A DNA stretch of 64,000 nt from an uncultured Pelagibacteraceae bacterium (GTDB lineage: Bacteria > Pseudomonadota > Alphaproteobacteria > Pelagibacterales > Pelagibacteraceae), in contig CACLVZ010000001.1 in the NCBI GenBank assembly GCA_902610515.1, positions 62,001 to 126,000 of the forward strand, written 5' to 3'. How positions within the stretch are numbered: position 1 is the first letter of the stretch; each line of letters begins with the position of its first letter. This document shows positions 47,018 to 55,779 of this stretch, piece after piece. Both the position numbers and the translations under genes were made by a program. Under the pieces are notes generated by a model, which was given only the letters and a program-made list of their open reading frames with translations, had not been told where the DNA came from and made no database searches.

Positions 47018-47431
47018 CTAATTTTTATAAGGCTCCGAAATAAGAGCAACTTTTGAAAATCCTGCACCTGACAAAGTTCCCATGACTTCTAGAACTCTAC
47101 CGTAATTTATATTTTTATCACCTCTAACGTAAATCCTTGTGTCAGTTCTATTTTTTGCAATAGCAAGAAGTTTCGGAACCATTTTTTGATAGGTTACTTT
47201 ATGTTCTTGTATGTAGATTTCACCTTTAGAATTAATACTCAGTGTTAGGGGTTCTTGATCATCAGGCAGAGAGTCTGCGGCTGACTCGGGTAAATCTACC
47301 TGAACTCCTACTGTAAGTAAAGGTGCTGTTACCATAAAAATAATTAAGAGAACTAACATTACATCAACAAAAGGAGTTACATTAATCTCGCTCATGGGTT
47401 CATTTTTTGAGCGATTAAGATTGAAAGTCAT
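47018..47431 (-). CDS. tolR: Tol-Pal system protein TolR (ExbD family)
   Basis: Inner-membrane partner of TolQ in the proton-driven motor. The 137 residues have a short cytoplasmic N-terminus, one membrane helix with the essential aspartate in NVTPFVDVMLVLLIIFMV (D near 24), and a periplasmic domain ending in GRVLEVMGTLSGAGFSKVALISE. It could also be called ExbD, but the tol context settles it. It is 3 bp after tolQ. Confidence 0.97.
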   Translation of the reverse strand: MTFNLNRSKNEPMSEINVTPFVDVMLVLLIIFMVTAPLLTVGVQVDLPESAADSLPDDQEPLTLSINSKGEIYIQEHKVTYQKMVPKLLAIAKNRTDTRIYVRGDKNINYGRVLEVMGTLSGAGFSKVALISEPYKN

Positions 47432-47434
47432 AAT

Positions 47435-48115
47435 TTAAATAATTGACAGAAATCTTTTTGAAAAGTTATCAATCTTAGAAAAATATCTTCTGGAGTCACT
47501 GTTAAACTTATTGTAGGCGACTACAGCAGGAATAGCTGCTAACAATCCTAATGCAGTAGCAAACAAAGCTTCGGCAATACCCGGGGCCACAATAGCTAAA
47601 CTTGTATTTCTTGAAATAGCAATAGATTGGAATGAATTCATTATCCCCCAAACTGTTCCGAATAATCCGATAAAGGGTGCGGTTGATCCAATAGTTGCTA
47701 GATAAGTAAAATTTTTCTCTATTTTTTTTAACTCATTATCTACAGCGATTTCTAAAACTCTTTGAACTCTCGCTAATTGAATAGCTGCAGATTGTCTTTT
47801 AGTTTTTAAAAGTTCAACCATTGCTGCTTTGAATATTAATGTCGCCGGATCATTAGAATTAGAGGGTAAACTATTGTTAAAACTTTCAGCTGATTTCGCT
47901 TTCCAAAATTTTTTTTCAAAATCCTCTGTTGATTTATTTATTGATTTGAACAGTTTTAACTTTTCAAAAATTAAAGCCCAAGAAAAAATCGAACTTAAAA
48001 TTAATAATATTATCACAAATTTTACTACAAAGTCTGCTCTTAGAAATAAACTCCATAATGAGAAGTCTGAGGCCCCACCTAATCCAACTATTTGAGTAGC
48101 AAGTTCTTGTTCCAT
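47435..48115 (-). CDS. tolQ: Tol-Pal system protein TolQ (MotA/ExbB family)
   Basis: Inner-membrane proton channel that with TolR energises outer-membrane constriction at division. The 226 residues have three membrane helices: about 25-47, then two in the C-terminal half within the conserved LATIGSTAPFIGLFGTVWGIMNSF and APGIAEALFATALGLLAAIPAVVAYN. This is the first tol gene. In many proteobacteria ybgC precedes it, but here a ruvC-like gene does. Confidence 0.97.
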   Translation of the reverse strand: MEQELATQIVGLGGASDFSLWSLFLRADFVVKFVIILLILSSIFSWALIFEKLKLFKSINKSTEDFEKKFWKAKSAESFNNSLPSNSNDPATLIFKAAMVELLKTKRQSAAIQLARVQRVLEIAVDNELKKIEKNFTYLATIGSTAPFIGLFGTVWGIMNSFQSIAISRNTSLAIVAPGIAEALFATALGLLAAIPAVVAYNKFNSDSRRYFSKIDNFSKRFLSII

Positions 48116-48176
48116 TAAATTTGATTACTTTTAGAATGTGTCATGAATTTGGCGTTTTTATAAAATTTTGATACTT

Positions 48177-48665
48177 TTATTTAAAATTAAATCTTGTTTC
48201 GTTATAATATCTAGCAATCAAAATAGCATCAGATTTATTAACATCTTTCTTTTTAGACAGTTGATTAGACAAAGATGGATACATTTCAATGGCTTTTGTC
48301 CTACTTGAATCTTTGGAAGAATTAATTAATTCAAAATATTTTTTCCATTTTGTGGGTCTAACGAAAAAAATAGGTAGATTTAAAGCAGCACAGATACCTT
48401 TTATCGCTCCAAAAGTTTGGCCGAAATTGAACATGCTTGTCACTCCCTGGCCAGGCATAGCGTTAACTTGCTCAACAACGACAGCTTTCTCCTCACTTTC
48501 CTGAGTATTTTCTTTAATTATGTTAACAAGTTGTGCGCTATTCAGTTGTCTTTTATTTTTTTTTCCTTCTGCCATAACTGGCATATCAAATATTTGAAGA
48601 ACTTTATTATCTTCTAAAATTGCAATTGCGCCGCTTAACCCAGGGTCTATGCCTATTACTCTCAT
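48177..48665 (-). CDS. RuvC-like Holliday-junction nuclease, phage-related type
   Basis: RNase H-fold nuclease of 162 residues, probably resolving Holliday junctions. Acidic residues are placed as in RuvC: D7 in IGIDPGLSGA, E65 in VVVEQV and D146 in NKSDAILIARYY (with D141 nearby). The body (NAMPGQGVTSMFNFGQTFGAIKG, VRPTKWKKYF) resembles RuvC-like resolvases of phages and prophages rather than canonical RuvC. Position is that of ruvC (yebC upstream, tol downstream), but ruvA, ruvB and ybgC are absent here. Resolvase function is inferred. Confidence 0.8.
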   Translation of the reverse strand: MRVIGIDPGLSGAIAILEDNKVLQIFDMPVMAEGKKNKRQLNSAQLVNIIKENTQESEEKAVVVEQVNAMPGQGVTSMFNFGQTFGAIKGICAALNLPIFFVRPTKWKKYFELINSSKDSSRTKAIEMYPSLSNQLSKKKDVNKSDAILIARYYNETRFNFK

Positions 48666-48667
48666 CT

Positions 48668-49390
48668 TCAGTTATTTAAATTTGCGTTTGTGTATATATT
48701 TTGAACATCATCTAATTCTTCTAGAGCACTTAAAACCTCTATAATTTTTTTGCTTTGATCTTTATTTAAATTTAGATGATTAAGGGCTCTCCATTCTATT
48801 GCTGAATAAGAAAAATTACCTATTTTATTTTCAAGCTCAGATTTAATTTTGTAAAAGTCATCTTTTTCAGTGACAACTTCATGAAAGCCATTGGTTAACA
48901 AACAATCTTTGGCGCCTAGACTTGTTGCCATTTCAAAAGCTTGATCCTCACTAACTTTATCTTTTTCTATGTGAATGACTCCACATCTTTGAAACATATG
49001 TTGAGTTGATCCTGTTTCACCAAGTCTTCCTCCATTTTTTTGAAGAACTGTTCTTATACTAGATGCAGACCTATTCTTATTATCAGTTAGAGTTTCAATT
49101 ATAACAGCTACATTAAAAGGACAAAATCCCTCATATCTTAAATTTTCAAAATTTTTATCATTAGAAAAATCTGATCTATTTATAGCTCTTAAAATATTTT
49201 CCTTTGGCATATTTGCTTGTTTGGCTGCTTGAATAGCAGTTCTCAATCTAGGATTCATATCAGGATCTTTGTCACCTAATTTTGCAGCTACTGTAATTTC
49301 TCTAGAGAGTTTTGAAAATGTTTTTGACCTTTCTTTATCAGCTCTACCTTTTCTATGTTTAATACCTGCCCAATGAGAATGCCCAGCCAT
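48668..49390 (-). CDS. yebC: YebC/TACO1-family protein
   Basis: Conserved protein described as a transcription factor and, in recent work, as a translation helper at proline stretches. The 240 residues start with the family signature MAGHSHWAGIKHRKGRADKERSK and include GGRLGETGST followed by the typical HMFQRCGVI region. The C-terminal YSAIEWRALNHLNL block is normal. It lies 2 bp upstream of the ruvC-like gene, the usual yebC-ruvC order. Confidence 0.96.
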   Translation of the reverse strand: MAGHSHWAGIKHRKGRADKERSKTFSKLSREITVAAKLGDKDPDMNPRLRTAIQAAKQANMPKENILRAINRSDFSNDKNFENLRYEGFCPFNVAVIIETLTDNKNRSASSIRTVLQKNGGRLGETGSTQHMFQRCGVIHIEKDKVSEDQAFEMATSLGAKDCLLTNGFHEVVTEKDDFYKIKSELENKIGNFSYSAIEWRALNHLNLNKDQSKKIIEVLSALEELDDVQNIYTNANLNN

Positions 49391-49392
49391 AC

Positions 49393-50199
49393 TTATGTCT
49401 CCAGGACTCCACCTTTGATTAACCTTGAAACTTTATTAGCTAAGCCTGTTTGATCATTTGCTTCTACGATGATGCCAGATAATGTGCCAGTGCCCTCTGA
49501 AGGAAAATGTTTAATTGCTGTTTTATCTTTTAAAAATTTTTTTAGGGAATTTTCTTTATTCATCCCTATTACTGAATTGTAATCTCCACACATACCTATA
49601 TCAGTTTGATAAGCAGTCCCTTTATCTAAAATTCTTGTGTCTGCAGTTGGAACGTGGGTATGAGTTCCCACAACACATGTTGATGCTCCGTCAAAAAAAT
49701 GACCTATAGCCATTTTTTCACTTGTGATTTCTCCATGAAAGTCCACTACAGAAAAATCTACATTTTTTTTTAATATAATTTTTTTACAAATATTTTTGGC
49801 AGTTTCAAACACATCTTCTGTTTTTTTCATAAATACATTTCCCATTAAATTAATTACGCCTATTTTATATCTCCTATTTTTTGATAAATATATTCCAAAG
49901 CCTTTTCCAGGTGACCCTTGAGCTAAATTCGCAGGCCTAAGTAATCTATGCTCCTGATCAATATATTTTGCCGTCTCCAATTTATCCCAAATATGATTTC
50001 CCGATGTAATAACATCAATCCCCAATGAAAAAAATTCCTCAGCTATCTCTTTTGTAATACCCTTTCCATCATTCGCAGCGTTCTCTCCATTAATAATGGA
50101 AAAATCAATTTCATTATTTTTAATAATCGAAGTTAGATTTTGCTTAAGAACTTTTCTACCTGACAATCCCATTACATCCCCTAGTATTAGAATTTTCAT
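49393..50199 (-). CDS. YmdB-type metallophosphoesterase
   Basis: Calcineurin-like phosphoesterase of the TIGR00282/YmdB family, in Bacillus a 2',3'-cyclic-nucleotide phosphodiesterase. The 268 residues contain the metal ligands in LGDVMGLSGR (D8), INGENAANDGKGI, TSGNHIWDK, VDFHGEITSEK and VVGTHTHVPTADTRIL. The family is well defined but the physiological substrate is not known in alphaproteobacteria. It overlaps the cyclo-ligase gene by one base and precedes yebC. Confidence 0.92.
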   Translation of the reverse strand: MKILILGDVMGLSGRKVLKQNLTSIIKNNEIDFSIINGENAANDGKGITKEIAEEFFSLGIDVITSGNHIWDKLETAKYIDQEHRLLRPANLAQGSPGKGFGIYLSKNRRYKIGVINLMGNVFMKKTEDVFETAKNICKKIILKKNVDFSVVDFHGEITSEKMAIGHFFDGASTCVVGTHTHVPTADTRILDKGTAYQTDIGMCGDYNSVIGMNKENSLKKFLKDKTAIKHFPSEGTGTLSGIIVEANDQTGLANKVSRLIKGGVLET

Positions 50200-50750
50200 T
50201 ATATTATTCCCTTTTCTGTGATTATATAATCTAATTTGAAATCTTTGCTGTTTATTGGAATTTTATTATATTTTTGAAAAGAAAAAGCAACACCAATACT
50301 TAATACTCTTTTATTAAGATTAGAGTATTTATTTAAAGTTTTATCGTAATACCCTTTTCCATATCCGATTCTATTTTTGTTCTTATCAAACGCTATTAAG
50401 GGAACTAAAATAACAGATGGTTCAACTTTTAGAGATTTAATTGGTTCCAAAATTCCATATTTATTTAAACATAAAATATCATTCTTTCTCCATATATGAA
50501 AATCCATTGAATTGCTTTTTTTTATAATTGGTAAAAGAAATTTAAATTTTTCAAAATATTGTATATCAAAAATTTTTAAAACATTGACTTCGAAATTGCT
50601 AGGGTAATATAAAGCAATATTTAAATTTTTTTTGTTTGATCTTTTTTTTATTATTTTTTTTAGTGGATTAAAAAAATTTTCGTTGATACCAAAAAAAAAT
50701 TTTTTTCTTTTAAGCAAATATATTTTTCTGATAGACTTTTTTTTATCCAT
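50199..50750 (-). CDS. 5-Formyltetrahydrofolate cyclo-ligase
   Basis: ATP-dependent enzyme returning 5-formyl-THF to the active folate pool as 5,10-methenyl-THF. The 183 residues are strongly AT/lysine-biased. They keep the ALYYPSNFEVNV region, VPLIAFDKNKNRIGYGKGYYDKTL (diagnostic glycine/lysine/tyrosine loop) and IGVAFSFQ. It follows zapA with no gap. In gamma-proteobacteria the same pair flanks the 6S RNA gene, which is not between them here. Confidence 0.92.
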   Translation of the reverse strand: MDKKKSIRKIYLLKRKKFFFGINENFFNPLKKIIKKRSNKKNLNIALYYPSNFEVNVLKIFDIQYFEKFKFLLPIIKKSNSMDFHIWRKNDILCLNKYGILEPIKSLKVEPSVILVPLIAFDKNKNRIGYGKGYYDKTLNKYSNLNKRVLSIGVAFSFQKYNKIPINSKDFKLDYIITEKGII

Positions 50751-51197
50751 TTACTGAATTTTTGACATTGACTCAGTATTAGAGATAATTTTTTCAAGTG
50801 ACTGCGTTGTTTTATCTAGCATGGACTCGTATAATGTATTATTTTTTTCAATAGTTTTTTTAAATTTTTCAAGTTCTTCATTGAGTTTATTGATTTCATT
50901 ATCTTTATCTTTTTTATATTCTATAGCTAAAGATTTTATTTCTTTAAATTTATTTGATATTTGGTCTAATTTAATTTTTTGTTGGGTGATTTTTTGTTTA
51001 AGATCGAAATATTCGTCAATTAATTGGATTGTTGTAATTAATAAAAGTTTATTTTCTCCAATATTGCCTAATTTTTCTTTCAATTCAAAGTATTTTCTAT
51101 CTAAAAATTTAGTTAATTTTTTAAGTGACTCTTCTTGGCCATCATCACAGGACAAAAGATACTCCTTGTTATTAAATTTAATATTTACATTTGCCAT
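50751..51197 (-). CDS. zapA: Cell-division protein ZapA
   Basis: FtsZ-ring associated protein that bundles FtsZ filaments. The 148 residues have an N-terminal ZapA domain ([25 protein letters not shown]...) with the LLLITTIQLIDEYFDLK helix, followed by a long coiled coil to the C-terminus. It is longer than E. coli ZapA (109) because of the coiled coil. It overlaps the preceding coiled-coil gene by 13 bp. Confidence 0.9.
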   Translation of the reverse strand: MANVNIKFNNKEYLLSCDDGQEESLKKLTKFLDRKYFELKEKLGNIGENKLLLITTIQLIDEYFDLKQKITQQKIKLDQISNKFKEIKSLAIEYKKDKDNEINKLNEELEKFKKTIEKNNTLYESMLDKTTQSLEKIISNTESMSKIQ

Positions 51198-51508
51198 TTT
51201 TCTATTTCCGAGACAAGATTTTCAGTTTCTTGACTTAGATCCTCAATTTCTTGATTAAAATTTTCCTCATTATGTATCTTTTTCTTAATTTCTAATTGTA
51301 AATTTATAATTTTGTCTTTCAAATATTTGTGTTCTCTTAACAATTCTTGGTTTTTATTTTCAATTTGAATTTTTTGTCTTAAAATTTCATTTTTTTCAGT
51401 TTTGATTTTTTCTATTTCATAAGAAGGTTGTGAATAAGTTAAGGATATAGAGTTAAGTTTATTTATTAATTGATTTAAATTTTTTTCTTTCTTTTCAATT
51501 ATGCTCAT
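51185..51508 (-). CDS. Short coiled-coil protein upstream of zapA
   Basis: A 107-residue protein almost entirely predicted as coiled coil (Glu/Lys/Asn/Gln-rich heptads, for example [11 protein letters not shown] and [18 protein letters not shown]). It has no signal peptide or membrane segment, and I do not recognise a specific family. Its 3' end overlaps zapA by 13 bp, so the two are co-translated. A short coiled-coil partner before zapA suggests a division role comparable to ZapB or DUF4164 proteins, which is inference from context. It is the first gene of the long minus-strand run, divergent from tkt across 57 bp. Confidence 0.65.
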   Translation of the reverse strand: MSIIEKKEKNLNQLINKLNSISLTYSQPSYEIEKIKTEKNEILRQKIQIENKNQELLREHKYLKDKIINLQLEIKKKIHNEENFNQEIEDLSQETENLVSEIEKWQM

Positions 51509-51565
51509 AATTTATTATATCATATTATTGATATACTTACTTTAAGTCTATATAGGTTATTAAAA

Positions 51566-53548
51566 GTGAGCTTAAATTTTAATCAGTTATCAAACGCAAT
51601 AAGATTTTTATCTATTGACGCTGTTCAGAAGGCAAATTCTGGTCATCCAGGTATGCCTATGGGAATGGCAGATGTTGCGACTGTGTTGTTTAAATACCAC
51701 CTGAGGTTTAATCCAAAAAATCCAGAATGGATTAATAGAGACAGATTTATTTTATCAGCGGGACACGGGTCGATGTTACTTTATTCTTTGCTTCATTTAA
51801 CTGGATATGAAAGTGTATCAATTGAAGATATTAAAAATTTTAGACAACTTAATTCTATATGCGCTGGACACCCTGAGTATCAAAAAGGAACAGGTATTGA
51901 GACAACAACTGGGCCTTTAGGTCAGGGCTTAGGTAACGCAGTTGGAATGGCAATAGCTGAAGAAATTTATAGAAAAAAATTTGGTTCAAATATTATTAAT
52001 AATAAAACTTACGTAATTGCGAGTGACGGGGACTTAATGGAGGGAATTAGTCATGAAGCAATGAGTCTGGCTGGCCATCTTAAATTAAAGAATTTAATAG
52101 TTTTTTTTGACAATAATAAAATTTCAATCGACGGTTCAACATCGCTTAGTGTTTCGGATAATTACAAAAAAAGATTTGAGTCTTACGGTTGGAGTTTCTT
52201 AGAGGTAAATGGTCACAATGAAAAACAAATTTCAAAAGCGATCACAAAAGCATCAAAATCAAAAAAACCTACAATAATATCTTGTAAAACTATAATAGGA
52301 TTTGGATCACCTAATAAATCTGGTAAAGCTTCCTCTCACGGCTCTCCTTTAGGAGATGAAGAAATAGCTTTAGTGAGAAAAAAACTAAAATGGAACAACC
52401 AGCCATTTGAAGTGCCTCAAGAAATAATAGATGAATGGAGAAATATAGGTAACAAGGGTGAGCAACTTGAAAATAAATGGCTTGAAACAGTAAATAAAAA
52501 AAATCCTAAAATTGAAAGTGAACTTAACGGCGCCAATGAGAAATTGGAATTGAACGGTCTAGAAAATTTAATTCGTAAAGAAAAAGATAAATATTTTGAA
52601 TCTAAGCCAAGTTTAGCTACACGACAATGCTCAATGGCCGCTATAGAAAGAATTTCTGCTTTTCTCCCTAAATTAATAGGTGGTTCTGCAGATTTAAGTG
52701 GTTCTAACAATACAAAAACAAATAATTCTAAAATTATAAACTCTAAAAATTTTAATGGAAATTATATACATTACGGAGTTAGAGAACATGGTATGGCAGC
52801 AATTATGAATGGTTTAGCGCTTTATGGAGGTATAATACCTTATGGTGGGACGTTTTTAATATTCTCAGATTATTGTAAACCCTCCATAAGACTCTCTGCT
52901 TTAATGGGTCTTAAGGTAATTTATGTTTTTTCACACGACTCGATTGGTCTTGGTGAAGATGGTCCTACTCACCAACCTATAGAACAACTTACTGGTTTGC
53001 GAGCAATTCCAAATTTAAATGTCTTTAGGCCAGCAGATATTAATGAAACATTTGAATGTTGGGAAATAGCTTTAAAAAGTGAAAATAACCCAAGTGCTAT
53101 TGCTTTATCGAGACAAAAAGTTCCTTACATCAATCCAAGCAATTCTAAAGAGAATAAATGTGAAAAAGGAGCCTATGTCATTAATTTAACTTCGCATGAG
53201 AGTAATGTAATATTAATTGCCTCAGGCACCGAGGTAGAACTTGCATTAAAAGTTCAAAATAAACTTAAAGAAAATAATATCCACTCAAAAGTAGTTTCAA
53301 TGCCATGTATGGAGCTTTTTGATAAACAACCTGAAGATTATCGGAAAGATATTTTAGAGGAAAACTCATTGATCATCACATTAGAAGCTGGAAGTGTAAT
53401 GTCTTGGCAAAAATATATTAAAAATAAAGGTAGCAATTTAGGTATAGATAAATTTGGTGAAAGTGCTCCTTATAAAGAAGTTTACAAACATTTTAAATTA
53501 TCAGAGGAAGATATAACTAATTTTATTCAAAAAAAATTGAGAGAGTAA
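51566..53548 (+). CDS. tkt: Transketolase
   Basis: TPP enzyme moving two-carbon units in the pentose-phosphate and related pathways. The 660 residues have [14 protein letters not shown] with substrate histidine, the TPP motif [14 protein letters not shown]...FDNN, the catalytic glutamate block [20 protein letters not shown], and [19 protein letters not shown]. The start is GTG, as no ATG precedes the conserved N-terminus. Upstream TTGATA (51528-51533) and TATATA (51549-51554) with a 15-bp spacer are a weak candidate promoter that would leave almost no leader. It is followed by pgk and fba. Confidence 0.97.
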   Translation: MSLNFNQLSNAIRFLSIDAVQKANSGHPGMPMGMADVATVLFKYHLRFNPKNPEWINRDRFILSAGHGSMLLYSLLHLTGYESVSIEDIKNFRQLNSICAGHPEYQKGTGIETTTGPLGQGLGNAVGMAIAEEIYRKKFGSNIINNKTYVIASDGDLMEGISHEAMSLAGHLKLKNLIVFFDNNKISIDGSTSLSVSDNYKKRFESYGWSFLEVNGHNEKQISKAITKASKSKKPTIISCKTIIGFGSPNKSGKASSHGSPLGDEEIALVRKKLKWNNQPFEVPQEIIDEWRNIGNKGEQLENKWLETVNKKNPKIESELNGANEKLELNGLENLIRKEKDKYFESKPSLATRQCSMAAIERISAFLPKLIGGSADLSGSNNTKTNNSKIINSKNFNGNYIHYGVREHGMAAIMNGLALYGGIIPYGGTFLIFSDYCKPSIRLSALMGLKVIYVFSHDSIGLGEDGPTHQPIEQLTGLRAIPNLNVFRPADINETFECWEIALKSENNPSAIALSRQKVPYINPSNSKENKCEKGAYVINLTSHESNVILIASGTEVELALKVQNKLKENNIHSKVVSMPCMELFDKQPEDYRKDILEENSLIITLEAGSVMSWQKYIKNKGSNLGIDKFGESAPYKEVYKHFKLSEEDITNFIQKKLRE

Positions 53549-53557
53549 TAGAAGTCG

Positions 53558-54748
53558 ATGGGTGAAATAAATTTCTTTCCTGACGATTTAGAAATCAAAG
53601 ATCAAAAGATAATTCTTAGATTAGACTTAAATGTTCCAATAAAGAACAAAGTTATAAAAGATGATACAAGAATAACTTTATGTTTACCTTTTATAAATAG
53701 ACTAATTGAAAAAAAAGCAAAAATTATAATTATTAGTCATTTAGGTCGACCTAAAGGAATTAATGTGCCTGACCTGTCTTTAATACCTATCTATAAATAT
53801 CTCAAAAATGCTCTTAAAACTAATGTTTATTTTTTTAGAGGGACTTTTGATGGTGAAACTAAAGAAAAATTTTCTCATCTAAAAGGGGGTGAGGTAATAT
53901 TGATTGAAAATATAAGATTTTTTAAAGAAGAAAACGAAGATGGCCAAGATTTTTCAAAAAAGTTAGGTGAACTTGGGGACATTTATATTAATGATGCATT
54001 TTCATGCTCCCATAGGAAACAAGCATCTGTGCATAGTATAACAAAATTTGTAAAAAAAAGTTATGCTGGTCCATTATTAAAAAAAGAAATAACGGCAATA
54101 AATCTTGTTATAAAAAATAAAAAAGAACCAGTCACTTGCATTATCGGAGGATCAAAAATTTCCACAAAGATTAATGTTATTACTAATCTTATAAAAAAAG
54201 TAAACAATATAGTGATTGTTGGGGCAATGGCTAATAATTTCTTTGCTCATAAGAATTTTAAAGTTGGTAAATCTTTAATTGAAAAAAATACAAAAGAGAT
54301 AATAGCAAATATTTATAGAAAAGCAGAGGAACATAATTGTAAAATATTAATACCTGAAGATTGCATGGTCGGAATAGACTTTGAAGGAACTGGTAAAAAT
54401 AAAAATCTTGATGAGATTCAAGAAAATGAAATAATTTTAGATATCGGCCTCAATACAATTAAAAAGATTCAAAAAAAGATTAACGAATCAAATACTGTTT
54501 TGTGGAATGGACCAGCCGGGTATTTTGAAAATAAGAACTTCTTAAAAGGCACATTATCGATTGCGGAAAATATCTCTAAAAATACTATTGAAAAATCTTT
54601 AATATCTATTCTTGGAGGTGGAGACACTCTCGCAGCAATTAATAAAAGTAATGACAAACTTACTTTCTCTCACTTATCAACAGCAGGAGGAGCATTTTTA
54701 GAATACTTAGAAGGAAAAGACTTGCCTGGTATAAGTGTTTTAAAATAA
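53558..54748 (+). CDS. pgk: Phosphoglycerate kinase
   Basis: Interconverts 1,3-bisphosphoglycerate and 3-phosphoglycerate with ADP/ATP. The 396 residues have LRLDLNVP near the N-terminus, ISHLGRPKG, the LIENIRFF block, CIIGGSKISTKI, LWNGPAGYFE and the C-terminal GGGDTLAAI. All substrate- and nucleotide-binding signatures are intact. It follows tkt by 9 bp. In many alphaproteobacteria gap lies between the two, and it is absent here. Confidence 0.97.
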   Translation: MGEINFFPDDLEIKDQKIILRLDLNVPIKNKVIKDDTRITLCLPFINRLIEKKAKIIIISHLGRPKGINVPDLSLIPIYKYLKNALKTNVYFFRGTFDGETKEKFSHLKGGEVILIENIRFFKEENEDGQDFSKKLGELGDIYINDAFSCSHRKQASVHSITKFVKKSYAGPLLKKEITAINLVIKNKKEPVTCIIGGSKISTKINVITNLIKKVNNIVIVGAMANNFFAHKNFKVGKSLIEKNTKEIIANIYRKAEEHNCKILIPEDCMVGIDFEGTGKNKNLDEIQENEIILDIGLNTIKKIQKKINESNTVLWNGPAGYFENKNFLKGTLSIAENISKNTIEKSLISILGGGDTLAAINKSNDKLTFSHLSTAGGAFLEYLEGKDLPGISVLK

Positions 54749-54757
54749 ATAATCGCT

Positions 54758-55774
54758 ATGACATTAAATGAAATAGCTAAAAAAATGTGTGCTAAAGGTA
54801 AAGGTATCCTTGCTGCAGATGAAAGTACTGGAACAATAGCTAAAAGATTTAAAAGTATAAATGTTGAAAACATAGAAAAAAATAGACTTTATTTTAGACA
54901 AACTCTTTTTAATTCAAGTGCTATGAAAGATTTTATTGGGGGAGTAATTTTGTTTGATGAAACAATAAGACAAAAAACTACCTCGGGTCCATCAATTCCA
55001 GAATTAATATCAAAACATGGAGCTGTACCTGGAATAAAAGTTGATAAAGGAGCTAAACCACTTGCTGGATCTAGTGATGAAACTGTTACAGAGGGTTTAG
55101 ATGGTTTACGAGAAAGATTAAAAGAGTATTATGACTTAGGTGCGAGATTTACGAAATGGAGAGCTGTCTATAAAATTTCAGATAAATTTCCATCTGCCCA
55201 GTCTATTAAGTCTAATGCACATGCATTAGCAAGATACGCTGCTTTAGTTCAAGAAGCTAAAATGGTACCGATAGTTGAACCAGAAGTTTTGATGGATGGT
55301 TCACATAACATTGATAAATGTTATCAAGTTACAACAAATGTACTTAATGAGTGTTATAACGAACTAGAAATACATAAAGTTGATTTAAGTGGAACTGTTC
55401 TTAAACCTAATATGGTTATACCTGGCGCGGAGTGCAAAGATAAATCTAATGCAGAAGAAATTGCAAAAAAAACTTTAGAATGTTTAAAGAAAAATGTTCC
55501 TGGTGATGTTCCTGGAATTGCCTTTTTATCGGGCGGTCAGTCTGAAATCGAGTCTAGTAAAAATCTTAATGAAATAAACAAAATAAATGATAGTAATTTT
55601 TTAATTACTTTCTCTTATGGAAGAGGGTTGCAAGCAAGTGCATTAAGGGAATTTGGAAAAAATCAAGAAAATACAGAAAATATTCAAAAAGCCTTTAACC
55701 ATAGAGCAAAAATGAATGGTCTGTCATCTAAAGGGGAGTGGTCTGAAGAATTAGAGAAAGAATTTGCGGCCTAA
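54758..55774 (+). CDS. Fructose-bisphosphate aldolase, class I
   Basis: Schiff-base aldolase joining or splitting triose phosphates and fructose 1,6-bisphosphate. The 338 residues are of the class I type known from animals and plants. They contain GKGILAADESTGTIAKRF, FIGGVILFDETI, FTKWRAVYKI (active-site lysine and arginine) and the Schiff-base lysine in GTVLKPNMVIPG, then LSGGQS. The metal-dependent class II signature is absent. It lies 9 bp after pgk. Confidence 0.96.
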   Translation: MTLNEIAKKMCAKGKGILAADESTGTIAKRFKSINVENIEKNRLYFRQTLFNSSAMKDFIGGVILFDETIRQKTTSGPSIPELISKHGAVPGIKVDKGAKPLAGSSDETVTEGLDGLRERLKEYYDLGARFTKWRAVYKISDKFPSAQSIKSNAHALARYAALVQEAKMVPIVEPEVLMDGSHNIDKCYQVTTNVLNECYNELEIHKVDLSGTVLKPNMVIPGAECKDKSNAEEIAKKTLECLKKNVPGDVPGIAFLSGGQSEIESSKNLNEINKINDSNFLITFSYGRGLQASALREFGKNQENTENIQKAFNHRAKMNGLSSKGEWSEELEKEFAA

Positions 55775-55779
55775 AACAT

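Noticed and set aside
50745-50756. 6S RNA gene between zapA and the formyl-THF cyclo-ligase gene
   Set aside because: This is its place in E. coli, but the two coding regions here abut with no gap.
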